A stretch of DNA of 64,000 nt from Cladobotryum mycophilum. Taxonomy: Eukaryota; Ascomycota; Sordariomycetes; Hypocreales; Hypocreaceae. Under the pieces are notes generated by a model, which ran no database searches, was not told where the DNA came from, and saw only the letters and a program-made list of their open reading frames with translations. The DNA is taken from NCBI GenBank assembly GCA_036429605.1, contig CM071591.1, forward strand, positions 5,146,001 through 5,210,000, written 5' to 3'. Every line of letters starts with the position of its first letter. Positions within the stretch are counted from its first letter, which is position 1. Below, one piece after another: positions 46,693 through 57,647 of the stretch. The translations under genes and the position numbers were made by a program.

Positions 46693-48104
46693 ATGTTACC
46701 CAACCGCCGTATCACTCACCCCGTTGGCTCATCTGTCCCTGTGTCCGAAAATCTCATCTCCGTCAATTCTCCCAAGACTCCTAAAACGGTGATTCATGAG
46801 GGAATCACGTGTGATGGACAAAATTGCCCTAGCAAAGATTCGTTTATATCAGGAATACGATACAATTGCACTGTTTGCTACGATACAGACTTTTGTGCGT
46901 ATTGTGAACCGAGCCACAACCCAAAACACCCCAAGTTGGCATACCGGAGACAAATGCTTGAATCCAAAACCCCAGAACCGCAAGAAGGCCCAGCCAAAAG
47001 AATATCTATCTTTCGGCAACGTGGGATTTCTCCTGCTTCTTCTTCGGGCTACTCAACAAGTTCGGAACACGGTGATGGTCGTTATGCAGATTGTCAACAA
47101 GAAGGTGATCATGCGATAATGATGGCTCGATTAGAAGGACTGTGCACCAAGGATGAGCGAAAACTTCTAGGCAATATCGCAGACTTGAGTAAGACCGCAG
47201 ACACCCATCACAAATCTTCATCCTCCGTCAATAGTCATGCATCTAATCAACTGATAGGCAAGATCCCGGATGATTACTCACACATACATGTAGACTAGCT
47301 TGCGATATCCGTTTTAGAAAGCAACACTCATCTTTCAATGACACGGCGCAATCAGTTCAACCATGGTGTTCTTCGGGACCATCGACTCACAGGTGCCATT
47401 TTGTTTAGCCCCCCCCTCCCCCCGGCATTGGGAAAACAATGCTTGCTCAAGCAGTGGCAAGAAAGAGCAAGTTACATCTCCTCTCAATTTCATCCGGCGA
47501 TGTATTTCAGAAAGCTTGGGGTGGTGACGAGAAGGTCATCCGCGCTGCATTCAAGCTGGCCAGGCGACTCCATCCCTGTATCATGTTCATTGACGAGGCA
47601 GATGGGATGCTCGGCAATCGTAAAGAGGATGACAAGAAACACGTACGATCCATTCTAAGCGAGTTTTTGCGGGAATGGGATGGCGTATCAGATCGATAAC
47701 AGCATAATACATTCGTCTTACTGGCAACTAATAGACCGTGGGACGTCGACCCGGCCGTCCTCCGTCGCGCTCCGGTCCGCGTCTTGATAGACAAGCCCAC
47801 TATTGATCAGAGGAAAGAAATTCTCAAAATTTTGCTTCGGGAAGAGACGTTAAGCAATGATTTAACAATTGACTTCATTGCCACGCGCACTCGGTCATTC
47901 TCTGGTTCTGATCTAAAGAGCTTGTGTGTTTCGGCAGCTCTGAGATGTGTTCAGCAGCAGATGCCTGATGACAACGGGCATTATCCACAAGAAAGAGTAC
48001 TCTACAAAGGCCATTTCGAGTTTGCTTTCTAGACTATCAAGTCGTCCACTACCAACCAGTTTATGTCACAAAAGCTTCTTGAGTTCCAAAGAAATGGGAT
48101 ATAG
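46693..48104 (+). pseudogene. Disrupted ZZ zinc finger-AAA+ ATPase gene (module gene b)
   Basis: Starts MLPNRRITHPVG. A ZZ-type zinc finger is at residues 35-75 (CDGQNC...YNCTVCYDTDFCAYC). An AAA+ ATPase of the spastin/Msp1-like class follows: Walker A (GIGKTMLAQAVA), Walker B (CIMFIDEADGML), sensor 1 (VLLATNRPW), LRRAPVRV and a C-terminal helix bundle ending LLEFQRNG. The frame is interrupted by TAG 47296-47298, by a frame break at the C8-T-C6 run 47409-47423 inside Walker A, by TAA 47697-47699 and by TAG 48030-48032. Coding resumes in the same frame after each stop, so this is one decayed gene, not several small ones. Intact relatives would be ATP-driven remodelling proteins. Confidence 0.75.
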
Positions 48105-48392
48105 ATGCGTTACTTCTTCTTATTCAAATTTAGGTGTGCATGTGACAGGCTTCATCTTCTGCTCCATAGCACTCATCCCTTCTGGCCATACATAGGTGGA
48201 TCCCTTCATGCCTATGGAAGCAATATCGAACAATCAGATTTATATTTGTGTTCTCCACATGTGTAAAGCTAGCACAGGCAGCTTGACTATTTCCCGTAGT
48301 GTCCAACCTTTGCGTCATTCTTCCATTCTCAGTCTCTCTAGTACATTCAACTTGGGCAGTGGATGGTCCAGCAAGTCTTGGATCCATTCAGA

Positions 48393-49304
48393 TTATTGTT
48401 TTTCATCACCCAACGCACCAACCCGAATTATGCCTTCGTCTGTCTCCTCTGCAATCCAGTCTTTACCAACGTCGTCCTCATCTGTAAAATCCACTCCAAT
48501 CACATCCTCCTCATCCTCATCCTCTTCCTCATAGGCTTCACGAGTGTTTCCCTCTCTGCACGACCATTGGCGAGTACTCGATAATTTTAATGTCTCCATT
48601 AGGCGGCTGGAGTAATATTTGTACTTGATTTGGCGGTATTTCAGGGAACATACTCGTTCACCAGAAGCGACAAATAAGCACTATTCACTACTAGCAGAGA
48701 TATGCCCTCCATGAATCTTAGGTTCAATATTCGGCACCCAGACGCCGGATAAGGCAGCAACCAGGCCGGGTGGGACACTTACTTGCCCTTCAGCCTGGCG
48801 AGCGCCGGCTGAACCCACGACGATCTGTGGATCAGCGACTGTGTGTATACCAACAATCATGCAAATACTTTTGTGTCGAATGGCAGCTTTTTCGATCCAA
48901 CTCTTTGTCGCGTCAAGACTCAGGGCGTCTTCAAACCATGAATCTGAGTCATCAAGGCTGTAGGTAAAGCCTCGAGCTGGCGCAACCTTAACTGTCGATT
49001 TGGCATGCTTAGATAATGTTGCCGCTATCAAGGACCCTAGGCTTGACCCTAGGTGAGTCTTCTTTCCGCTCTCATTCTGGTGTGCAAAGCCAAACTCGTT
49101 CACGATTTGCCTGGGCACTTTGTCGCTTGGTGAATCATGGTACCCTTCTTCGGGCGATTCCAAATTAGTGATAAATCGTCCTAGTTTAACGGACTGGGGG
49201 AGAAAAAGAAAGGTTGGGGTATGATGATAGAAGACATTCGAATGGTTTTGAGGTGTAAATTTTACTTGTCTTTCTATTGAGGCAGTAGTAGGATTTACGA
49301 TCAT
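48393..49304 (-). pseudogene. Disrupted gene for a protein with an acidic C-terminal tail (module gene c)
   Basis: ATG 49304 (MIVNPTTAS) opens 207 codons containing the motif GRFITNLESPEEGYHD and a GFTYSLDDSDSWFED segment, ending at TAG 48681-48683. The same frame continues for a further 95 codons through a conserved-looking block (VCSLKYRQIKYKYYSSR) to a Glu/Asp-rich tail (AYEEEDEDEEDVIGVDFTDEDD). So a single in-frame TAG splits a roughly 300-aa protein. No formal family name is known to me; the layout resembles fungal proteins of unknown function found beside incompatibility-type genes. No signal peptide or membrane segment. It converges with the AAA+ gene and diverges from the CHAT gene. 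Confidence 0.6.
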
Positions 49305-49611
49305 AATCTATTATTTAAGACTGCATTGAACATCTACACCCTCTAAGAGGCCTCCGGTGACGCGGTTGTCGATGCGTGGAGAGAGGTGGGGTTGGTTACA
49401 CGACATCAAATGAGGCGGCCAATGGAGAGGCCAAGGAGCAGGCACTGCCACATAAACAACATACAGCTGAGTGTTGAAAAAATCAAGGCGTTCTTTTAAT
49501 TTAGGTGGGCTAATATAGCCTCCGTTCCTCACTATTTACAGAAAAATACACCTTATTCCTATTATAATCCCCTCTTGCGTTTAGCATATCTGACTCAATT
49601 AAGACGCCATT
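49305..49611. promoter_or_regulatory. Divergent promoter between module genes c and d
   Basis: 307 bp between the start codons of the acidic-tail gene and the TPR-CHAT gene. No coding signal is supported. Confidence 0.5.
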
Positions 49612-52600
49612 ATGTGGCCGGGACATACCTTGCGTTTACATGAACAGTATATACAAAATGGAGACACGGGAAATCTTCAAGATCTAAATGATGCTATAAT
49701 AGCTTGGAGGCAGTATATCCTATTTACAAGCGACGACGATCCGTCGTTCGCATCTGCACTTTCAAATCTCTCCATCTTGCTTATGACCCGATTTGATAAG
49801 TTGGCTGAGATCACAGACGTGGATGAGGCTTGTGCTACTACTAGGGTAGCTTTAAGGTTTACATCCGAAGGTAGCCAGGCCCATAGACGACTCTCATTAA
49901 CTCTCCAATACTGGCTTTCGCGACGATCTGAGTTTACGGGACGGCCGGAGGATGTGGATGAAGCAATCACCATTGCTCAGAAAGCTCTACACACTCCAGA
50001 CAACCAAAAAACAAGCCCAGCGGAATTGATCTCATTAGCAAATAGATTTTATGACAGATTCACCAGGAGCAAGCAACTGCAGGATCTGGAGAATGCAGTA
50101 TCGCATATTCAGCAAGCTATACAGGATACACCAGTCGGCGAACCTCAATGTACGGCACTCTGCAACCTCAGCCTATTTCTTGAAGGCCGGTATAAAATGA
50201 CGGCAAAGAGAGAGGACCTATCCCAAGCATTGGCTGCAGCGCATCAGGTAATAAAACTCACCCCAGAAGGTCATCCAAATACGGCTCACCAGATTCTCCA
50301 ACTTGCCCTTCTACTTAGAACCAAGTATAGTGGTGGGGGACGGATGAATACTCCAAGGCATATAGAGGACCTAAAGAAAATAATCTCCATCACAGAGAAA
50401 GCCATGTCTTCCTCTCAATACGATCACCTAAGTTGGATGAGACTGGGAGATACCTTGGGAGCGTTACGTATGGATCTTCATATGATAACGGGGGATATAC
50501 CGACTTTGAATGAGGCAATCTCTCTATACCGACACAATGTGAGGCCAGTTCTATACGAAAGCATGAAACCTGCAATGATGATACCCAACTCCGAGCTAGG
50601 TGTTCAAATTCATCATCAGGAGATATCGCAGGCGCTGGATCCAAGACCAATTGTTGATCTGCATGAACCTGCAGAGTCTATGAATCTCCGGGTGGCTCGA
50701 TTGCTAGGCCAAGCATCGCTTACTCTTTTCGCATCCAATAGAACAGGGGACTCAAATGCCTTGGATGAGAGCATACATTCATCATCTCAAGCCATGGCTC
50801 TTCTGCCCGAAGGTCACTCGATGAGACCAAAAGCAATGTTCCTCATTATAAGCGCTCATTTTGAAAGATATGCGAGAATGCATTTGATAGAGGATTTATA
50901 CAAAGCAACAACCCTAGCCCGGCAAATTCTGCCATCTTCATTAGATGATGATGACACAAAGATGCACCCGTCATACTTGCTGGCGAATTGTATTGAATTG
51001 AAGAATCAGAGATTTGAAGACAGACAGGGCGTGCTGGAGGCAATCAACGAAATGCGTGGAGTTGTGAAAGATTCACCACCCAGTGGTTTATTTTCGTCAA
51101 CGTATATTTGCTTACTTTCGTCTATGCTTCTGAGTTCATATGATCCGACAAAGAACCTCTCAGACTTAGATGACACCATTGACTTACTACGCCAAATCAT
51201 CAGCGCGGAAAACCAGGGTGACGCTAATTTTTCGCACACGCTTTCACACGCCCTGTTAAGACGATATGACCGAACAAGCGATGTGATTGATTTATACGAT
51301 GCGGAAGAACAAAGCCGTCTATCGATTCAATGTCTGCCAGACGATCATCCGGCACGAGCCGGAGCTCTAGCCTTTTATGCACAAGTCCTCGGTAGACTAT
51401 TCCTGGAGACTCGGGACAAAAGAATACTGGCCAAGGCAATGATTCATTGCAAAGAAGCCTGGGAATCTTTCAATGCTACCCCTTGGGTTCGAATGTATGC
51501 TGGCTCGCTCAGCGTGAAAATAGCTGGTCTCCTAGGAAAGATTGAGTTTGGCATTGAAGTTGGGAGGGGGGTCATTGACCTTTTTGCAAAGGTTCCGAGG
51601 AGATTTCTCAACTGGAGTGACGAACAGTTTGCTGTTTCTTCCACCTGGAATGTCGGTTCTAACCTCTGTGGTCTATTCCTCTCGGCAGATCGAATACAGG
51701 ACGCGATCCAATATCTTGAACAGGGCCGCACGGTTATTATCAGTCAGTTGCTAACCTTGCGGGGCGATTTATCGATGCTTCGAAAGAAAGATCCCGAGTT
51801 GGAAAAAAATACTGGCATCTTAAAGAATCTCTAAATAAGCCAATTCAAGATGTTGGTTACAATGCCGACGGGCTCGTGCTTCCAGACACGTCAGCGAGCC
51901 TCCTGAAGGCGAGAAACGACCTGGATGCGTGTCTGGAGGAAATAAGAAGCACCACGGGACAAGACCATTTTCTTCTGTCAGAAGAGTTATCTGATATCCA
52001 GCAATGTGCTACCGATGGCTGTATCGTGATTGTGAATGTTACTGACTTTCGGAGCGATGCTATCCCTATTTTCCGCCATAGGCTTGTATCGCTCCCGCTG
52101 CACGGTATGATAGCCAAGAAAGTCAATGATTGGCTGGAGAAAGATTGGACAACAAGAAAGAGGTCTGAGAAAAGGGAGAAAAACGAAGAGTTCCTGGTGT
52201 ACCTGTCTTGGCTTTGGCGTGTCTGTGTCAAACAGATTGTCGATAAGATCTCGGCCGTACTAGACAAAGATGAAGGTCTTCCCAGAGTGTGGTAGATGGG
52301 CGCTGGCATAGCAACCACATTGCCCTTCCACGCTGCAGGTATCCACGAAAGAGGATCCCGGGAGAATGCTTACAGCAAAATTATATCTTCATACACACCA
52401 TCGATCAAAGCTCTTTCCTCCGCACAAAAACAGATAAGGAGAGCGAGAAATAAGAAGGAGGATCGCAGCCTGATGCTTATAGCAACAATGCCAGAGACAC
52501 CCAAGGGCCCAAGAAATACAAAGGCTCCCAAGCCACTGAATGTGAAAGAAGAAGAAGAGGAGATTTTGAAGGTAGTTGCCGGTCTTGTGCAAACTGAACT

Positions 52601-53114
52601 TCTACCATCCCCCAGCTCAAAAAGAGTCCTGGAAACTCTTCCCAAGTGCCGAATTGCACACTTTGAATGCCATGGGATATCAGACAGCCTAAATCCCTCC
52701 GGCAGCAGTCTTATTCTTCAGTGTCATGACAAAACTGGCACTACTCTAGAGCAGGATCGACTGACAGTTGAACAAATATCCGACCTCCAACTCGACGGCG
52801 CGCAGATTGCGTACCTCTCGGCATGCTCAACAGCAGAGAACAAATCCGAGGATTTACAGGAAGAAGTCATTCATATTGTTAGTGGGTTTCAGGTGGCAGG
52901 GTTTCCGCATGTCATTGGGTGCCTATGGCCAGCCGGTGACTCGGAGTGCGTGGAAGTGGCAAAGAACTTCTACTCTATATTACTGAAAGAGAAAAGGTCG
53001 CTCGATGTTGAGGAAGACGTGGCCTGGGCCTTACAGCGGGCTGTGGACAAGGTGCGCCGGGAGGATTTGGGAATGCCATTAAACTGGGCTCAGTTTGTCC
53101 ACTTTGGAGCCTAG
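49612..53114 (+). pseudogene. Disrupted TPR-CHAT protein gene (module gene d)
   Basis: The first 740 codons (49612-51834) are tetratricopeptide-like repeats with the recurring fungal pattern DLNDAI/DVDEAI/DLSQAL followed by LTPEGHP. At the seven-A run 51803-51809 the frame breaks; one more A would continue into codons from YWHLKESLNKP, present from about 51810. That frame runs to TAG 52293-52295 (context PRVW, stop, then MGAGIATTLPFHAAG, where relatives have a second W) and on to 53114. The last 270 codons are a CHAT caspase-like peptidase: catalytic His in HFECHG and Cys in LSACSTAE, then GFPHVIGCLWPAGD and the terminal WAQFVHFGA. About 1160 aa if whole. TPR-CHAT proteins are proteases used in death or immunity signalling. 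The catalytic residues are intact. Confidence 0.8.
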
Positions 53115-53678
53115 AGTCTTTTCTTTTTCTTCTTTTGTTCTTTTTCTTTCTTTGTTTGTACAGGCCTACCGTTTACTGAAGGGGTGGAAGTCTCGGGATC
53201 TTTATGCTGGGAGGAGACATTGGACGATTGACTTCAGACTCAACTTCTAAGCCAGCTTATTGAGCCCAATGGAATATATAGGGGCCGGTATTGGACTTCA
53301 TCTCTTTTCCTACCATGTTGGATCAATATTCATTTTGTTATATGTGATGCACAAAAACGCCGCAGTAGATTAAATTTCTCAATTCTACTTCCCAACAAAA
53401 TACCTGCTACATTTAGTCCGTGTCCGATGTAAGACCTGTGGGGAACTTCGTTCTCGCTCTCGTTTATTGGTAGACATTCGACGTATATCGGATCCCGGAG
53501 CATGTTGCACTCGACGAACATGACACCTTTCGTGCATGTACACGTGTATTTAGCGGAAATATTGAATCAACTATATAAACCATGCCTATAATGCTTGTTC
53601 AGTAAAAACGTCCATCAATTGTTGTAACTCGGGTGTCGTATCACGCACGATGTGTGGTAATCTCAGCTGAAACTGTGA
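53115..53678. other. Intergenic region between convergent genes
   Basis: About 560 bp with a T-rich stretch just after the CHAT gene (53120-53160). A 63-codon minus-strand frame at 53330-53521 is not supported by any motif. Confidence 0.5.
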
Positions 53679-54195
53679 TTACAATTGATCTACTGTATTT
53701 GGTCTCAATATTCGAAACATGTTGGCACTAGCAAGGGTAGCTAATGCAAGAAAGCTCTGGTGAGCTAACTTCAGTCTCAGCTCAGGATCTCGCAAGAAGG
53801 TACACGAGAAAAAGGTTGTAAATGATGCAATGCGCATGATTGGCGGCCTCGGAATATGACAAGGAAGGTCAAGGTATTGGCGAATCCAATACCGACTCAA
53901 ACAATAATCCGGACCGTTACTCATTGCGACTAACTTTCTGATAGCTCTTCTGTCATATGCCTCTAGTATGCTTGATTTGATAGTAGACTGCGTGTCAGAT
54001 CTTAGACTGCTGTATTTAATTTCTTACCGTGATCCCAAGTCGACCGACAACCGCTGCGCCGACGCCGCCGATAGTATGAATCGGAAGACGGGTTGATTCA
54101 AACGGCTGGTGAGACAGTTGCATTCCTCCGACAACGATCCAGAATAGGAGAGGGAAATTCAGGATGCAAGCAAGGGCTTCGGTGAATTCTGCCAT
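53679..54195 (-). CDS. Small hypothetical membrane protein
   Basis: Two exons, 54195-54028 (56 codons) and 53987-53679 (103 codons with stop), joined in phase 0 by donor GTAAGA and acceptor CGCAG, giving 158 aa. The N-terminus MAEFTEALACILNFPLLFWI leads into a hydrophobic helix (ACILNFPLLFWIVVGGM) and a second Gly-rich helix (IGGVGAAVVGRLG). The C-terminal part has FTTFFSCTFL and LALATLASANMF stretches, so two to four membrane segments are possible. No family recognised. The clean splice and continuous composition support a real gene. Confidence 0.5.
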
Positions 54196-54382
54196 GGCCA
54201 GTCCGTATCAGCGGATTATAAGTACGCTTCTTTTGCCAGTCTTCCTTGAATACATGCCATCACTATGAATCTCCCTGCATCAACTTGAACCACACTCCCT
54301 CCATTCAGGTATGAATTGTATCTCGTCGACTTCAGCAACCCAAGGTTAACAGAAATCACAAGCAAAAGAGCAGTTGCCCGAC

Positions 54383-54774
54383 ATGAAGTTCTCCACAGCC
54401 GCTATCTGTCTTGCTGCCGTTTCAGCCGTCAACGGCCTCGGCATCAACTGCCGCGGTAGTGGACAATGTCCATTTATTGGATCCGGTCATGCCAAGCAGT
54501 TGGTCGGATTCATTAACGGGATCGACCCCAACCGGTGGTACAACAATGGACAGCCTATTGCCTGTGAAGGTATTCTGTGTGCCTTCTTACAGAACACTGG
54601 CGGAGCATGGGGTCGAAACATCAAGGGACTCGCGCATTTCATCACAGATCATGGGTGTGATAACTGCGGCAGCGTTCCGTACTTTTTCCTGGAGACAACG
54701 ATGTCTCGCACGGAGAGTTGACATTCAACGTCATCAACGGATGCCCTAATGGTGTCATTCACGGCCTGTGCTAG
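54383..54774 (+). CDS. KP4-like killer toxin family protein, frame break near the 3' end
   Basis: ATG 54383 (MKFSTAAICLAAVSAVNG) opens a signal peptide of about 18 residues, followed by the KP4 family start GINCRGSGQC and a cysteine-rich domain with the GAWGRNIK and CDNCG segments. As written the frame ends at TGA 54719-54721 after a short unrelated tail. The family's last part, including its final cysteines and a stop at 54774, is present in the next frame, the shift lying at the five-T run 54683-54687. KP4-type proteins are secreted and act on competing fungi, reportedly by blocking calcium channels. As written the product would lack its C-terminal disulfide partners. The break may be a base-calling error. 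Confidence 0.75.
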
Positions 54775-55273
54775 AGTTAGATGGATATAGGAATCTGGAC
54801 ATGGGCAATGAAATATGTTGTTTTCTTATACCAGGATGGCTTCTTATAATACCACTCTGACTTAACGAGCCTCTTTTACATCTTTCATCATTACGAAAAC
54901 TACCGGGGGGTCTGCTAATGTGGTTGGTGTGGTAAGATGGCGAAATGGGAAATGCCAAAGCACAAACATATGAAATGATTTTAATCCGGTGGATAGACTT
55001 GGCGCCCTACTTGACATATTAGCACTGGAGCCAGAATGTTCTTCTCTCAAACGACCTGCTCCGGCTGAGTGGGTCGCTTCGCCGGATCAACGGGGCGGGG
55101 CAGCGGCCCGTAACTCGGGAGGGGGAGGGGTAACTCTGATGCATCCCATTTTTGCTTTCGAATATCCATGGATCTCATATTAGATATAGAGTATACTAGA
55201 TCTATGTAAATGCGTTGTAAGTAAATCTTTCAGGAGCCATTATGTTTGATGAAATAGAGAACCATCTCCATGC
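54775..55273. other. Intergenic region, no supported gene
   Basis: About 500 bp between the KP4-like gene and the PKS remnant. Only short frames without motifs. Confidence 0.5.
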
Positions 55274-55639
55274 TTAATGTACACCATTCACGCCATCCAT
55301 AACTCCATCTCTCTTCGCGAGCAACTTCTCAACCAAGGATCGTGCCATTTGACCAATAGAGATATTATCCAGAATGTCAAAGACTGACATCTCCACGCCA
55401 ACTTCTGTCGCGATCCAATTCCTCACCTCCACAGCAATGAGTGAGTCTATCCCGTGTGAGCTCAAGGATTTAGATATCTCTACATCCTCTGGTGCGACCA
55501 TCATGAGTCGCGCGAGTCTCTTGACCAGAGCCTCTTCCACTAACTCTTTCGCGCCGTCTTTGTCAGTCATGAGGTTTAATTCGCTCTTCAAAGAGACCAG
55601 CGCAGCAGCCGGTTCAAGTAACTTGATCAAATCTTTCAA
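55274..55639 (-). pseudogene. C-terminal ACP stub of a highly reducing PKS
   Basis: 121 codons encode only the last domain of a reducing polyketide synthase: LEPAAALVSLKSEL linker, then an ACP with LARLMMVAPEDVEISKSLS and the phosphopantetheine serine in HGIDSLIAVEVRNW, closing with SVFDILDNISIGQMA. The upstream ~2000 residues that should precede it are absent: coding stops abruptly at about 55640 in a TCAA microsatellite and the AT-rich transposon-relic block. No start codon fits the family. This is a truncated remnant. Confidence 0.8.
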
Positions 55640-57375
55640 TCAATCAATCAAATTAAAGGCTTTAAAATAGCCAAGTAAGTAAATAAGGTTATCGTGATAT
55701 TTGAAGCATTTGGTAAGTAAAATAGGGTAGATTTTTATATAGAAAAGGGTTATTCTAGGTTATTCTCGGTCAAAAAAGCAAGTATATTACCTAATTGGTT
55801 AGGAATACAGTAACCTTCCCCTTAATAACACCATACAATAAACATTAAAAGATTAATTTAACGTATTATTTCCTTTATTTCTGCCTAAATATAATAAGCC
55901 TTATAATATTTAATAAGCAACGGCGATTAGGCCTTATTTTATAGTTTTAAAATATAACCGATGCTACCTCTACCTCTAAGTCTAATCTCACTGATCGTAA
56001 CAGCCTTGAATCTCTGCTATTCATAACATACGGTAATAAACGCTATGTTCTCGAGAAACACATTACAAAAAAGGGCTCACGCGGCTATACAACATGGATA
56101 TTAGAACACGGGTCTTTTATATATTAGCTTATTAATAATAGTTAACTTAATAATATCTATTAAGTATATAGTATTTATAATTAATAAAATAAAACAATAA
56201 TATTTAATGCTATTATAATATTATCCTTACGATTCTATCTTTAGAATAAGCATTAGCTTAAAAAGCCAACTAATTCCAATAAAGATATACCTTTAGCCTC
56301 CGAATCTAATAATACCCTCCCTCTAAGCAAAAGATTATAATATCATACAGCAATATCACGTATTCAGATCGATCAGATCTATAAGCTTATAATTGCTTTT
56401 ATTATTGATTCTGATCAGCCCTTTTCAGCCCTTAATAATAACTACCTACAGGAAATATTTATTAGGTTTAATCTAAGGCTTTCAGAGCAAATCAATTAAA
56501 GCCAAGATAATTAGTATAAACAGCTTAATCGTGTATTCGATAATAAAAAAAGATTTAGAGTAAGCTCTATAAAGCTCTTATATAAATCCATCTTAGCTTT
56601 AATCTATAGACCTTATCAAATCGACTAGCTATACTAAAAGTAACTAGCCACTTTTTTAGTAATAATAGCAGCCAACAACAACACCTCCTCGCATTAAAAC
56701 AACACCCTAGGGCTTATTCTAAGGAAAAGCTTATAATAACACTCAAAGAGATTATCTACGATTAAGGTATTTAAGATTAGCTCAGAACTATAATCTTAGA
56801 TAACACATTAAATAATAACATATACCTATTATACCTTTTTAACGTATTAAACCCGTTAATAACCAAAAAAAATATAAAAAAGCATTAAATATAATATTAT
56901 AGCCATATACTTAACCTTATTACCTATACTTACCTCTATGATTAAGATAGCGAGTTGTTTAAATAAGAATTATAATTTTATATACTTATAGATTACTTAA
57001 ACAATAACCTTAAGTATTAGAGGAAAAAAGCTTAATTGGTAAGCTTTATAATATTATAAAATTTATTAAAGCTTTGCCTTAATATATAAAGGAATTTAAA
57101 AAGTCTATGCTAAAAGACTATAATAACAGTGATTTTATGCTTATTAATAAATCGAATAGGGAGCTTGAGCTTATTATTAATAATGAAACGCGTTGGAATT
57201 CTATATATCTTATGATTAAACGCGCTTTAGTTAAGTAATAATAGTTTCAAATCTTTCTTAATCAAAATCAACTCTATTATAATCTTTTTATACAAATTCC
57301 TAAAGATAATATTCTTATAATTTGTAATAACACCTTATAAGATCACCAGGTAAGCAAGATCAAACGTAGGTATTA
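55640..57375. other. AT-rich block
   Basis: About 1.7 kb with visibly much higher A+T than either flank and abundant TA dinucleotides, ending sharply at 57376-57400. Typical of DNA degraded by repeat-induced point mutation (C to T). It contains the hAT relic annotated separately. Confidence 0.8.
55990..57350 (+). mobile_element. Degraded hAT-family DNA transposon (transposase relic)
   Basis: Translating pieces of the plus strand gives fragments in the order of a fungal hAT transposase. A BED-finger start (KGSRGYTTWILEHG, near 56068-56112), an IDSDQPFSALNNNYLQ segment near 56405, the conserved LDNTLNNN motif near 56796, a GKLYNIIKFI-like segment near 57040-57065, and TRWNSIYLMIKRALVK at 57188-57235, equivalent to the RWNS.Y.ML motif. 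Many stops and shifts separate them. Terminal inverted repeats were not identified. Confidence 0.7.
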
Positions 57376-57381
57376 TTTTAT

Positions 57382-57401
57382 GCACAAGCTTAAGCTTGTG
57401 C
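57382..57401. repeat. Perfect 20-bp palindrome at the AT-rich boundary
   Basis: GCACAAGCTTAAGCTTGTGC is its own reverse complement over all 20 bases, exactly where composition changes from AT-rich relic to normal DNA. It could be a head-to-head junction of element ends or a chance hairpin. Confidence 0.85.
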
Positions 57402-57647
57402 GTTCAACTGTTGTGCGAGAGACGCGCGACTTATGCAGGATTACCCCGCATCTCCATTACGTCACGCGTCCGGGTAATTTTCGGGACAGCGTTACAATTT
57501 TCCCCTCTCTATGGCAACCGTCCCGGTTGCTCAAAACATTAATTGAGACCCCGCACATTTCAAAACACATCCCAAGCACACATGCTTCTTGCATTTTCTT
57601 CATAACCATTTCCATTGCGACTCAATTGCGACTTCTTCGATTTTATC

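Noticed and set aside
47338..48032. Three separate small ATPase-like ORFs
   Set aside because: They are pieces of one AAA+ gene split by stops and a frame break, so merged into one pseudogene.
48196..48534. Ser-rich plus-strand open frame
   Set aside because: Antisense to the acidic tail of the minus-strand gene c; the Ser run mirrors Glu/Asp codons.
51876..53114. Two separate genes downstream of the TPR ORF
   Set aside because: Same frame, separated only by one TAG, and together with the TPR ORF they make one TPR-CHAT gene.
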